Positions 12,851 to 25,029 of a stretch of 64,000 nt of DNA are shown here, in pieces. Positions within the stretch are counted from its first letter, which is position 1, and every line of letters begins with the position of its first letter. The stretch is taken from contig CM032126.1 of NCBI GenBank assembly GCA_018894105.1, positions 12,179,001-12,243,000 of the forward strand, given 5' to 3'. The notes below the pieces were generated by a model, which did no database searches, had not been told where the DNA came from, and was given only the letters and a program-made list of their open reading frames with translations. The translations under genes were made by a program, and so were the position numbers. Source of the stretch: Jacaranda mimosifolia. Lineage: Eukaryota; Streptophyta; Magnoliopsida; Lamiales; Bignoniaceae.

Positions 12851-13274
12851 AATGTTAAGGAAATAAAAAATAAATAAAAAAAAAAGGAAGAAGAAAGAAG
12901 AAAGAAGGAAGAAAAGAGAGCATAGGACGTACTTGGTAACTATGGCTAGTGAATATTGAAAATTGAATTGAAATTGAAGTGTATATTAGAGCCAGTGTTT
13001 AGTTATTTGTCATTTTTGTTTTTTATATTTTTATATTTTTTATATTTTATTTTAATAATTTTTATTTAATTATAGTAATTATTTTTTAAATTTGAAGATT
13101 TTTAAATTTAAAATTTAATTATTCACTAGTTTTTTATTTAGTAGTTAATTTTCGTTATAAAATTTAATTTTATATAATTATTATTTATTTATATATAACT
13201 ATAAAAATGTAATTATTATTTGCATATGCTTAATATATATAGTTTTTTATTTTTATTTGATCAAATAATTATTA

Positions 13275-13760
13275 ACAAAATTGTGTTGGCAACCATATTA
13301 ATGAATTATTAACAAATTATTTTTGTTAGTAATTTTACCAATGGATTACCAACAGAAATATCTCTCTCGGAAACGTTACCAACGGATTGCCGATGGAATT
13401 ATATCTCTCGAAAATTTTATTAACGAATTGCCAACGGAAGTACATCTCTTAGAAATTTTACCAACGAATTACCAATGAAATTATATATATTGAAAATTTA
13501 TCGATGGATTACCAACGAATTACTGACGAAATTTACTTCAGTTGGAAAAACTTACTAACTCATTACCAACAAATTTTATTTCTCTTGCTAATTTACCAAC
13601 CGCTTACCAATGGATATTCTGTCCTTCAATGATTCCATTGGTAATCCGTTGGTAAATTTATTAGCAAAACTTTTTAAAGTTTGATTTTGATATCCGTTAG
13701 TAATCTGTGGTAATTACTAACAAAATTTGTCCATTGGTAATTTTTCATCGGTGAAAATCA
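13275..13760. repeat. Right subterminal repeats of the CACTA element
   Basis: Repeated ACCAACGGATTACCAA and TTGGTAATCCGTTGGTAA words match those at the left end in inverted sense. They end about a dozen bases before the terminal TAGTG. Confidence 0.8.
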
Positions 13761-14181
13761 ATTTCTTGTAGTGAGTTTTAGTTAAAAAAAAAAACTTTTA
13801 ATTCTTTGTATTGCAAACCATCTATAAAAAGGATTTGACACTGAGCTCCACCATCGAATTCATGCAAATCTAAACTGCAATAATTGTGATCTTACAAAGC
13901 GCATGTTAATGACGATATGGGATTCCCCTTTTCCACTTTGATGGGAAGCCAAACTAAATTTAAATATGAACTCTTTTCATGAGTTCCGAAGGAAACTTTG
14001 TCGTAATAAACTTGCTTGATTTGCAGGGACTGCAAGGCATGATACCGTGTTGGATTGGAGCTGGGACACTGCACAATTTAATTAGAAACTAAGAAATTAT
14101 CGACTCAAAGAATCCAAAAATAAATAAATAACTTATGTATCCAATCAGCTCGCAGGAAAGAAAAAAAGTTATAAGAAAAAT

Positions 14182-14213
<32 letters not shown>

Positions 14214-14214
14214 A
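14182..14214. repeat. (TA)n(CA)n compound microsatellite
   Basis: TATATATATATA passes directly into ACACACACACAC, a common plant compound repeat. Confidence 0.9.
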
Positions 14215-15057
14215 ACTATGTATTTCTTTGTAAATAATTGAACCAATCCACTCTTTAATATTTTTTTTGATATTGCAAAGTCAAACAACTTAATTGACCT
14301 TTTTACCACATATGTTATTAATAATCATATTACTTAACAAATACCACAAATTTGAAAATTAAGTTTTGTCTATCAAAATTATGAAGAATTAATTCATAAT
14401 TAAAATTTTTAATTTGACTTTATGCTGTATTTATAAATTTGACATTTAAATTGGAAACAAGGGATTCTATAGTGCCAATGGAAAAAGTTAACAAAAACAT
14501 GGTTTTGTTCTGAAGTTTCATCTCAATCAAGTTAGCAATAATATGGACGCTTTTTCGGTTCACAACTTGAAATAGGTTTAGCAATGCCCAATTCTGACAC
14601 TGTTGAGGCTGTAATGAGTACTGATGATAATTTGATTATCTTCCATGTGTCAGTTTTCAATTTCATGATTGAATGAACTGCAGAAAGAGACAAAAAGGCA
14701 ACTCTTGGCTCTTATGCGGATCATAGCTTTCCGTGCCCTTTTAAAAATTCAAGTGGAGAAAAATAATTATTCAACATTAGTACAATTATTTATTAAATAA
14801 GATTCCCCTAATAATGTTCAAAGCTTATGTGGTTGCTCCAGCATCACATTTTTATTCTTATATATTTATTATAAAAATATTTAAATGGGTAATTGCATGA
14901 ACTGTAATCAGGGCGATCTATTTTCGTTTCCTACGTATGTATAGTAGAAATCTGCTAAAATGAAAAGAATTTTTCATGTATATTCTTTGGAGTTTTTATT
15001 TATTTATATTTTTCTTTCTTTCTTTCTTTTTTTTTTTTTTTGCAAAGAAGAAAATTA

Positions 15058-15185
15058 CTCTTCGATTTTTAATTTTTTTATTTATTTATACACATGCACA
15101 TTAGGAATTCATTTGGAATCGAATTCCTGACCTCCCACATAATGTGGGAGACTTATGTCGCTGAACCAACTTGACATTCTCCAGC
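15058..15185 (-). repeat. SINE-like, tRNA-derived fragment
   Basis: On the minus strand, GTCAAGTTGGTTCAGCGAC (A-box-like) is followed by a palindrome (CTCCCACATTATGTGGGAG), then GGAATTCGATTCC (B-box-like). An AT-rich tail of TAAATAAATAAAAAAATT type follows. The order head, B box, tail fits a plant SINE. The anticodon-like region is not tRNA-like, so a functional tRNA is unlikely. Confidence 0.45.
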
Positions 15186-17771
15186 TTTTAATTAATTAAC
15201 AGATGATACTTAGCAAGAATGGGATGCGCAAAAAGTGTAGCTTAAGAGCATATTTATACTATAGCATGAGCATTTTTAATTAGTTGATAAAATTAATTTT
15301 ATTTAAGAGATAATAATACAACAATTTTAATTTCTTCTCTCTTCCATGTTTTTTTCTCACTCTCTAATTTTATCTTCTTTTTTCCTTAAATTATTTCACT
15401 TTATCATAATTTCTTCTTTTATATTTATCATAAAATTAAAAAATTAAATATGTTAAAATAATTAAAAAAATTGCAGTATATTTATAGAAAAGTAAATACA
15501 TAATTTTCATTTATTTTATTATAAATTCTAACGAAATATTCTAAAATTGATAGTATTATGTGCGCACACCAACCCTGTCTGGTCATTGTGTCAACCAATT
15601 CGATCACGGGTTACTATTACGCGCACGCACTGTCCTTACTACTAGCCCTCGAGCGCACGCTAATGTCAAGTTTCTGCTTATGCATCTCGAGTACTTGTCG
15701 CTGCCTTGTGCAAGTGTGCATGCATGCTTGCACTTTTAAAAAACTAAATATTTACTATGAAAAAATTGTTACAAAATTAATTTCATAGTTATAGTTACAA
15801 ATTTTCGTAGAAAATATAATTTATTTTAATTATAATTATCTAAAAATATTAATTATCAATTCATAACATTGCACATTTGAAGCATAACATATTAGTTAAG
15901 CATTAACTAAAAAATTTAAAATTAATATAAAAAACAAATAACTACATATTGATCGTAGCGAGAATTAGTTATAAGAGCATCAACTTTGAATTTACTAGGA
16001 TAATTTCATAGTCAAATTTACAAACTTTTAGCATCACTACAGATTAGCATAACTGATATCCTAATTTTTCGTAGTATTAGAGCACTACACAAAACACTTA
16101 GCCAACATCCTGACTACTCGCACAACGCCCAGCCCATCATACGCAACCCTAGCAACAAAATGCAACTAGCCAACATAATGTTTCACGATACCCATATTTG
16201 GCCAAAGACGTATCATGCCGATGCTATCACTTACTGACATGTTAAGGCCGTCATACCAACAGCACCCTGCCATTAAGGGGCTAACAGTTAGCTACCATAG
16301 TAATTTAATTAATATTCTTTAACAGTTGATTTTTTAAATTATTTATATATTTCAAAAGATTACAAAAAAACAATGTGATGATCCGATCAACAACAACAAA
16401 CACCCACGCACGCACGCAGACATAAAAAGTAATACCTAAATTATCTATTATTAAAATTTAGTTGAAATTTTTTTAAATTTCTTCTAAAACAAATTATAAT
16501 TACTTTTTAATATTATTTTCTTATCGCACTTTGGAAATAATTTCTCGACTTCTCTTACCACTATAATTTTACTATTATACATCACCATCAATAACAAGTC
16601 GCCTAACACAATCCATATTGAATGTTTTGCAAATCACAATATTTCAAACAATACCTTTTTTCTTTCTTTCTTTCTTTCTTTCTTTCCCTTGGAATGACAT
16701 CTATGGACACGTAAAGGTGATGTTTGGACCTTGACTAGGCTACGTTACAAAAAGGAATAAAATCCATGAATATATATTTTTCAAACATAAAATCTTGTAG
16801 AGAACCAAGCCAAAGTCATTGGCAATATATACCAAATATTGTACAATTTCTCCACCTTTGAGTGATCTTATCATCAAATATTTGTATTTGGACTTTATCC
16901 CAGGGCGGCGAGTGGTTAGTTGCTTTGTATCTTCATAGAAGATCTGTGCCATCTTATTGGGGTACAAGAAAAATTCCCCACATTTTTCTTATAGACAAAA
17001 GTTTAATTTTCACACTTGTAATAAGCACGTATTATTAAATACTCATCTAAAAAATTGTTGCTCTAAAATCTAAATGAATATGGCACATCTTTGCTCGTTG
17101 CAATGAATTATTGTTAGAGTGATCTACTTGCTCATACATATTTATTTATTCATTTAGATATTGAATTGTTGTGAAAGTGATTCACACATTTACATATCTC
17201 AAACGTTTAGAGTGCTTTGTGTTAGTTCTGAAAAATATGAAAAATCATACTCAGAGACTTTAGAGAAAGAATTATATATAAAGTTAAAATTCATTTAAAT
17301 ATAAATGTTGACTCGATCATGGATTGAATAACCAATTCAATATGCAAGAAGGTTATAACATAGAATTAATATATATGTAATAGTAATACAATAATACAAA
17401 GCATTTCTCAATATGATCACGTTCCCACTATATATTCCGCATTAATTAGTTTGTTCTTTGTGCGCTACGTCTAATTAAGGTTGGATCATGTAATATATCC
17501 ATCAATCTATGATCCACTAAGCTTGACAATGATTTAGCAATCCTAATTTCAATGATCGTATGTTTTTATTTTAAGTGAGATTATCTATATTCTGCTAGAG
17601 GAAAAATATCGATCGAGAAGGTTTCAGACAAGAAGTTATAAGATGCTATTCTTAGGTGACATCATCATAGATTCTAAGAACAACTACTAAATGTAAAAGA
17701 TTGTACAAGATATTGTGCTTGTTAAGATTTAGTTCATTAATCATCGGCAGCATTCTGATTCTTTAAATTAT

Positions 17772-17773
<2 letters not shown>

Positions 17774-17803
<30 letters not shown>
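17774..17803. repeat. (AT)n microsatellite
   Basis: A pure AT dinucleotide run of about 15 units lies in non-coding sequence. Confidence 0.95.
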
Positions 17804-17808
<5 letters not shown>

Positions 17809-18360
17809 GCTTCGATTGCGCCATGCAATATTTAGTGTTGACGCTACTCACCTAATTACACTTGAGCTTAGTGAGCTTAATTACACTTGACTTTGAGATC
17901 TTAGTTACAAATTGAAGTCTAATTGCTTGCTTGGAATTTTCTTTTTCTTTTTTTCAATTTATGGGATTTGGTTATATATGGATTCTAGCTTAATCAAGTT
18001 ACATCATATAATTAATTACCTCAGATTAAATCAAATCATATCATATATTTAAAGGGAAGAAACTAGTCCTATATATCAAAATTATTCTTTAATTCCTTAA
18101 CAAATTAATGTTATTATATTTAACAATTAACGCTGTTTAATTAATTACATACCGGGAAATCAACAAGAAGAATATCCGGCAACTGGTGGATTCACATTGC
18201 TGCTTTAAACACGAACAATGTCCCTTTCACTTGCTTTCCTATAACACAGCAAGAAACAATCTTCCCTCTGTCCTTTACTGCGAATATTCCAACATCATGA
18301 GCTGTTAAGAAGTAAACTTGTTTTGTGTTTTGATTAAGTTAATGTACTACCACGAATAAA

Positions 18361-18366
18361 TATATA

Positions 18367-18402
<36 letters not shown>

Positions 18403-18420
18403 TGTATGTTTGTATGTATA
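18361..18420. repeat. (TA)n(TATG)n compound microsatellite
   Basis: A TA run passes into about nine TATG units with one substitution (TTTG). Confidence 0.95.
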
Positions 18421-18819
18421 TAGTTAATCTCTTCTCCTATAATCCACTTTGAAGAGTTGGACAATTTTTTCAACATGAGCGGCCTTCATTTATTTGACCA
18501 TAATGTTTCTCTCAAATTACCTAACAAATGAAAATATTAAAGAAGAAAAAGTTCAAATGTTATTGTGATTCTACAAATTGAATTTTGGTGATTGCTGAAG
18601 TTGTAGTAATAGATTTACATGCTGATCAAAATTTACGAAGTAATATTGACATTCAATTAATTTCTAATCTTTGCATAAATATTGATGGTGAATGGCACTG
18701 CTGAAGTTAGTTGAGAAAATACTTGTATATGTTATGTCTTTCAACTCAAACGATGAAATTATATTAAATTAATATAATAATTATTCCATTGGTATTATAG
18801 TCATCCTTAGGTTGGTGTT

Positions 18820-18855
<36 letters not shown>

Positions 18856-18899
18856 TATAAATTTTTCTAAGTTCATTTTGCGCATGTTCACATTTTGAG

Positions 18900-20055
18900 T
18901 AGGGTTGCAAACTAGTCGAGTTTGGTAAAAATTTCAAGCTTAATCTCAGCTCGACTGTAAAATATGTGAGCTCAATCTCGATCTCAATGAGCTCATTAAT
19001 ATATTTGGGCCACAATCGAGCTCGAGTTTGAGCTCGAACTTATCAAACATATATACCAACACTCAAATATAATGCAATTTTTATGCCTTAAAATATAAAA
19101 GTGAATTTGTAAGCATATAATGAATTTTAAGTCGGACAAGTAAATTTAAAAAATGTGCATTAATCAATATAAATTGTATATACTACATACATAAAGTGAT
19201 AAATAATAATATAACTTTGGAATTAAAATATAAAATATTAATAATATTTATATTGCTTCTATATATCCATATAGAGTTAATATTATTAAAATAAAAAAAT
19301 AATCAATGACTTGTTAATTGTTATAATAACTATTTTTTATAAAATAATCATATATTGTATAATCATGCAATTTACTAAACATTTATCAACTTTTTATAAA
19401 TTTTAAGTAAGCAATTCTTTTGACTTTTAATTTGAAGTTTGAATATTAAAATATAAAAATGAACTTTTTAAAATCATAATAAATTATTATTTCACATTTG
19501 TATTAAATTTGAAAAATATGCATTAACTATATATACATATTATACAGCCTCAGGATAAATAAGTATCATATCATATGTATAATGATAACGGACATGACAC
19601 AACAAGCTGCTAGTATAACTAACTCACACAAGAGTGTAGTTAGATTATTAACTTGTGCTATTTTTATAAAAATATTTGAATAAAAGAATTTTTATTTTTT
19701 ATCAAACCTATCATGCAATTATCTTTTGCGAATTATAAATTAGTATCTTATAAATTCTTAATTATTATTTAGTAAGTAATATATAAGTGCATAAATAAAT
19801 TCTAGTTTGAAAAAATTATTTCAATATGTGGGATATATTTTTTAAGTATTATTTTTATATATTATTTAATATTTATATATTATGTATATAAATATTTAGG
19901 CTATGAGTTGGCTCTAAGGTCCTCAGGCTACTATATTAAAACTTGACTTGATCTCAAGCTCGAGCTCAATAGGTTCGACTCAAGCTTAAATAGTGTGAGT
20001 CAAGCCAAGCTTTTTTATGTCAGGCTGAGCTAGCTCAGCTGAACTTGCACCCCTA
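18900..20055. mobile_element. hAT-type non-autonomous element
   Basis: The left end TAGGGTTGCAAAC and the right end CTTGCACCCCTA are imperfect inverted repeats with the hAT-style TAGGG start. The flanks ATTTTGAG (18892-18899) and CTTTTAAG (20056-20063) match at 6 of 8 bases, consistent with an aged 8-bp duplication. GAGCTCGA-type words repeat near both ends. The AT-rich interior has no transposase. Length 1156 bp. Confidence 0.72.
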
Positions 20056-20117
20056 CTTTTAAGGGTTATTTTTGTTAGTTGATATTAACATTATAAAAGT
20101 TGTTCCTAACATTGTAT

Positions 20118-20306
20118 GTGATACCCCATCCCACATGGACTAAATATTGAAAAAGTGACTAATATATAAGTTTTGGTCAAAGAATTTATGTGCATCCATT
20201 GAATATCCCTTTTGGGCAAGTTGATCATAGCCCAATTTCAAAATGCACTCAGTGGATTTGGAGGTAATTCTCGCGTCCAACGAGCTCGCGGACCTAGGAC
20301 ATGACA
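20118..20306 (+). repeat. 5' LTR of the TRIM
   Basis: A direct repeat with TG and CA ends, highly similar to 20516-20703. It shares CATCCCACATGGACTAAAT, the GATCATAG block and CCTAGG near its end. Confidence 0.88.
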
Positions 20307-20515
20307 AATGGTATTGAGCCATCACCAGTCGGAATATTGAGAGTTAAGTGCTATATGGGGTAAAGTGCTACATGTGTGGGAGCTACTTCTTGAACTTGAG
20401 GGACAAGCACCTCTTGATCTTGGAGGAGCCACCACTAGAGTCCCAACGCGTAGTGACTGATCTTGGATCGGTGCCATGCTGCGACGAGGAAGTTCCATTC
20501 TGAAGGAGGGGTGAT

Positions 20516-20703
20516 TGTGATACCTCATCCCACATGGACTAAATATTGAAAGAGTGACTAGCATATAAGCTTTGGCCAAAGAAGTCATATGCATCCATTA
20601 AATATCTCTTTTGAACAAGTTGATCATAGTTTAATTTCAGAATGCACTCGGCGAGTTTAAAAGCAATTTTGCGTCAAAGAGCTTGCGAGCCTAGGGCGTG
20701 ACA
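20516..20703 (+). repeat. 3' LTR of the TRIM
   Basis: The second copy of the terminal repeat, preceded by the polypurine tract GAAGGAGGGG. It differs from the 5' copy by scattered substitutions, so the insertion is not very recent. Confidence 0.88.
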
Positions 20704-20708
20704 TTATA

Positions 20709-22503
20709 AAATGAAATACTTTCTAGAATTGGATTTGGAGTATGTCGAGTATTATTTTTGGAGTGCTAATATCATCATCACGCGATAACTCAACGAGGGA
20801 AAAAAGGGAAAAAGAGTTAAGAAAAATAATACCAGTGCATGACAAAACCTACTAGCCAGTAATAAAAATTACTTATAAATAATAATTATTTTTCAAAACT
20901 TATTAGTGATAAATAATTACTAATTTTGTGAAAAGTCATACTTATATAATTTTGCGAGTACTCATTATTAATATAACTGTCACAATCCATCATATTGGAT
21001 AAATGATTAAGTGTATTTATTTTATATAAAATAAAATATTTTGATAAAATAATATTAATACGATACTTTATATTTATTTATAATATAAAATAAAAGATGA
21101 AAACCGCTTATTAAAATAGAGAATCAACTACTGTTATTTGCAGGCCAATTGGGAGTTCGTGCTATATATTATAAGGACAATTTTGCAAGAAACTTTATAT
21201 GATTTTCTCAATTGCCGACTCTACATATTATCCAATATAGAAAATTGATATATCACTACTTAGTCTTTTATCCATTTCTTTCACGATCCCTTTTTTCACA
21301 AAAATAGTGGTTTATTAGAATTCATTGAAGGAAATAGTTTACAAGCTAAACTATTTATAACAACTTCTTGTTAAAATTAGGAAATCCGAGTTTTAAAGTG
21401 AGAAAATCAGGTGATGATATATAAAGTTGCTTATATAATTGCGCAACTTGTTAATATAATTACTGCGCAGCCAATTAATTGACATGATTAATTTGGAAAA
21501 ATGGAAATTTGTTAAAGCTATTTTAATTTCGAACACTTAGCACAAATTTGATGATTGAAAAAGGATTAGTTGCTGATGAGCAATGATTAGAAACCTTTTT
21601 AAGGAAGTTAGAAACTAGCGAGTTCTGGTTGTTGAGATTAGTGGAGTTGTGGGGCCATGATATCCCCTCGTAGCTTCTACTTTGTCTTGTTTTTGTTTGC
21701 AAATCAGAATAATCTGTGTCAGGTTGTAAGAAACTTAACCACTCTTAGATCCTCAATTCCCAAAATGTAATTTACGAGTTATTGGAATCAAATGTACAAG
21801 TAAAAATAAAAAATGTCAATAGACTCAATTCTTGCACATTATTTGGCACGCAAACGCAACAATCGGGTTGCACTGTCCACTTGTAGTTGCTATCACTCAA
21901 TAACGATAATTGATAATTGCTTAGAGCACAAACCAAGCCATAGTTGCCAGAGCAAAGTTCTTATAAGCTCTTTTTGGCCTATTGCAGTCAAATGGCAAAT
22001 TTCATACACATTTTCAATTTCAAACTATATGCACTCCAGCACAAAGAACCAAGGTCAATTAGAGATTTTAAAGGCTTAGAATTACTAAGAATCTACTATT
22101 CACTGGACGACACACCATTATTACAAAGGACCTTCAGAACTATTTTTTTGTTTTCCAAAATTTAAAAATTATTTTCAATACATACCGAAGCATTTGGACA
22201 AACAGTCTTCATAAGTGCAGTTGCAAAATATATGAAAATCATTTTATGTCTTGCCTTTATTTAAAGCAACAAATGCAATTTTTTATCTTTAGAATATATT
22301 TTACCATAATTTATATGCTATTTTAATATGTGTCTCACTAGATGGGCCTCAAAAAATATGAACAACACTTTAAAAGGGCAATTGATATTAAATTGCCCAT
22401 TTAAATTATCACTGGTGACTATTTTTAAATGTATTTTTATTTATTTGCTTTTAATTATATAATTTTGTTGTGGTGACAATTAACAAAGGAATGAATAATT
22501 TAT
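20709..22503. other. Intergenic sequence, no gene seen
   Basis: AT-rich sequence with short open frames only. The longest (21813-22079, 88 codons) shows no domain, signal peptide or codon pattern that would support it. Confidence 0.5.
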
Positions 22504-22674
22504 GGCCTGTTTGTTTTCATTTTCAAATCCTATTTTCACATTTTCTATTATTTGAAAATTGAAACGCATCACTTGTTATACATTTTCACCCAACATATTT
22601 TCATTTTCATTCTCAAAACACATTTTTCAATAACCTATGTATCTTTTTCCAATAAACTATATTTTTTTTTTCTC

Positions 22675-22716
<42 letters not shown>

Positions 22717-22879
22717 CTCTCTCCACCTATAACGTACTTATAAAACCAACTTAATCATTACTTTTTCAACAATCTATTCAAATACAAACTCATTTTTAAC
22801 TTATTTTCACTAACTACCAATTCAAAATTTGAAAATGATGAAAAAAAAATAAAAAAAAATAAAAAAAAAACAAACGAGC
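22504..22879. mobile_element. MITE copy 1 of a tandem triplet
   Basis: It begins GGCCTGTTTGTTTTCATTTT and ends AAACAAACGAGC, inverted ends of the GGCCCGTTTGGTTTTATTTTC type. It carries an internal (TTA)n run (about 22676-22716). The interior shares long blocks with copies 2 and 3, for example CTTATAAAACCAACTTAAT with copy 2. There is no coding capacity; the Tyr-rich open frame is only the TTA/ATT run. Confidence 0.75.
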
Positions 22880-22914
22880 TATGCTGACTGCAGAGGACAA
22901 AAGTGAAATTCTAT

Positions 22915-23052
22915 GGCCCGTTTGGTTTTATTTTCATACCCCCTTTTCACATTTTCTACTATTTAAAAATCAAAATACATAACTTTTTTTACACATTTTC
23001 ACCCAGCATCATATTCATTTTCATTCTCAATAACTTATATATCTTCTCTCTC

Positions 23053-23098
<46 letters not shown>

Positions 23099-23261
23099 TC
23101 TAACTCTCTTCACATACAATGTACTTATAAAACCAACTTAATTATTACTTTTCTAACAATCTATTCAAATATAAATTCATTTTTAACTTATTTTTACTAA
23201 CCACCAATTCAAATTTTGAAAATGGTGAAAATAAAAAATAAAAATAAGACCAAACAAGCCC
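22915..23261. mobile_element. MITE copy 2 of a tandem triplet
   Basis: Ends are GGCCCGTTTGGTTTTATTTT and AAGACCAAACAAGCCC, good inverted repeats. A (TTA)n run lies at about 23053-23098. It is separated from copy 1 by a short spacer ending GCAGAGGACAAAAGTGAAAT, which recurs before copy 3 with small changes, so spacer and MITE were duplicated together. Confidence 0.8.
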
Positions 23262-23306
23262 GTAGGATTTGATTTGTTGTCTGTAGAGGACAAAAGTGAA
23301 TTCTAG

Positions 23307-23629
23307 GGCCCATTTGGTTTTATTTCCATACTCTTTTTTCACATTTTTTACTATTTAAAAATCAAAGCACATAACTTTTTTACACATTTTTATCCGATGT
23401 TTTCATTTTCATTCTCAAAATACATTCTCCAATAACTTATATATCTTCTCTCTCTATTTTATTATTTATATTTCTCTTCACTTACAGCTTACGGAATCCA
23501 ATATAATTATTACTTTTCTAGCAATCTATCCAAACACAAACTCATTTTCAATTCAATTTTATTAATTATTTTTTAAAATTTCAAAAATAATAGAGATGAA
23601 AGCTGAAAATGAAAATAAAACCAAACCGG
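23307..23629. mobile_element. MITE copy 3 of a tandem triplet
   Basis: Ends are GGCCCATTTGGTTTTATTTC and AATAAAACCAAACCGG. The interior is collinear with copies 1 and 2, but the TTA run has shrunk to TTTTATTATTTAT. The preceding spacer (TGTAGAGGACAAAAGTGAAT) matches the one before copy 2. Confidence 0.78.
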
Positions 23630-25024
23630 ATTTTGCTCCGGCATTATCAATAAACCTTCAATAACCTGTCGCAGTAATCTTGTGTATGCAGGGCCACATG
23701 CTAAAGTTTAATTTATTGAAAGAGGAAATAAGGTAAAAAATTTCAATATTGTTGAGTGGACGTGTTAATAGGATACGACAAATTTATATCGTGTATCGAA
23801 AAAACAGCTGACATGAGGAAGACTATAATAAATACATACTTGATTTATAATTCAATTATTTAAAATTTTTGTCCAAGTAAATTTTGTTGTGAAAAATTTC
23901 AAAAGAATACATAGAAAATATTGATGGTCTCACTTTATGCACATATGGTTGGCTCACCATCATTTCAAGATATGATCAAGAAGGCCACCGTTGATCTCTC
24001 CCATAGTGAACACGATTACAAAAAGTATAAGAACAAAACCTTATCATGTTACTTAAAATAATATATGAAGCTAATATTTTTTGAAGAAATGTGTGAATAT
24101 AAATATATATTTACCTAAACATGGAAACACCTATTTATAGGTATGGGTGAAATATTGAACTCCAGAAATTAAAATCAAGTAATGATACATTATGGGAGTA
24201 ACATAACTCAAGTAGAAGCTACAAATTTAATTTTTAAATAAAAATGGTTGAAAATTAATTAAATTTTTTTAACTTTAGAATCTCTCAATTGTAACTAATT
24301 ATTTTCATATACTTAATTGACATCGGTGTTTCATAAATAAGTTGTCAAATATCATTTAATTTAATAACATTAGTCTCAGAGGTAGAGTACGAAATTAAAA
24401 ATTTGAATATAATAAATTCTTAAAATACGTGCATAAATAGTACTCATCATATACAAATGAGTTGAGGGCGGCAAAAGCGATCCTAACAAATAACTAACAT
24501 CCAATATAAACTAATAGAAAGGGCAAGGCTTACCCAAAGAAAGAAGGAGTAGTCTATAGTGCAAACTTGATTATGCATATCTTATATGAGGGATGTACAA
24601 ATGTATTTAATCTGAACCACTGAATTTAAAATACGAAATCATATCCTTTCATTTTGATGATAGTCATCAACATAATAAAATACATTTAACCTACCACTTG
24701 TACAAGCGGTTTATAATGAATTTTAATTGTAATATTGAGGGTTCATTGTACTAAAATAATGGCCATCAATACTTAAATTTGCAATATATATGTCAAATAA
24801 TTATATGTGATATACATTAATATACTTAAAAATCATATTAGCAAGGTATTTTAAAAAAAAGTGTAAGAAATTATTCCCATTGATATTCTCAAATGAACCC
24901 AAATTTTAATTAGTTATATTATTTTAATATCTTGTATTAATGTATTGACCAACATGAACCTATATTTATACTATAAAAAATTATAATTACTTTCTAACCT
25001 TAACGAAAATCTGAAACTGTGATT
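23630..25024. other. Intergenic sequence, no gene seen
   Basis: AT-rich, no open frame of note, no repeat borders recognised. Confidence 0.5.
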
Positions 25025-25029
25025 TTAAC

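Larger units (their letters stand above)
8165..13773. mobile_element. CACTA (En/Spm-type) DNA transposon
   Basis: The right end reads CTTGTAGTG (ending 13773). The left end reads TACTACAAAAAAACTGA from 8165, a CACTA terminus with its first base changed. Both are flanked by the 3-bp duplication AGT (8162-8164 and 13774-13776). Subterminal regions (about 8190-8545 and 13275-13760) are packed with TTACCAACGGATT-type repeats in both orientations, as expected for transposase binding near CACTA ends. I see no intact TNP transposase. The 5.6-kb interior has exon-like minus-strand pieces, a SINE-like insert, a GC-rich patch and a (GAA)n run. It is probably non-autonomous with captured sequence; this last point is inference. 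Confidence 0.88.
13774..18899. other. Intergenic region with weak exon-like islands
   Basis: No complete gene can be modelled here. Three minus-strand open islands stand out from AT-rich flanks. At 13892-14074, an acceptor-like GTGCAG precedes CPSSNPTRYHALQSLQ. At 16740-16967 the island includes RRPGIKSKYKYLMIRSLKGG. At 18192-18320 it includes TAHDVGIFAVKDRGKIVSC. They share orientation, so they could be exons of a decayed or widely spliced host gene, but I recognise no family and see no joining evidence. Compound microsatellites occur at 14182-14214 and 18361-18420, and a (TTTC)n run at about 16658-16686. Confidence 0.3.
20118..20703 (+). mobile_element. TRIM (miniature LTR retrotransposon), complete
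   Basis: Two direct repeats of about 189 bp (20118-20306 and 20516-20703) both start TGTGATACC and end GTGACA or ATGACA. After the first, TGGTATTGAGCC (20309-20320) matches the start of the initiator-Met tRNA primer-binding site TGGTATCAGAGC with small changes. Before the second, GAAGGAGGGG is a polypurine tract. Flanks TTGTA and TTATA match at 4 of 5 bases as a target duplication. The internal part is only about 200 bp and encodes nothing. This is the standard TRIM layout; it would depend on another element's proteins. Confidence 0.88.

Noticed and set aside
15058..15185. tRNA gene on the minus strand
   Set aside because: Box-like words occur, but there is a palindrome in place of the anticodon region and an AT-rich tail; SINE-like is the better call.
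22552..23103. Two open frames ending in long tyrosine runs
   Set aside because: The runs are translations of (TTA)n microsatellites inside MITE copies; there is no coding evidence.
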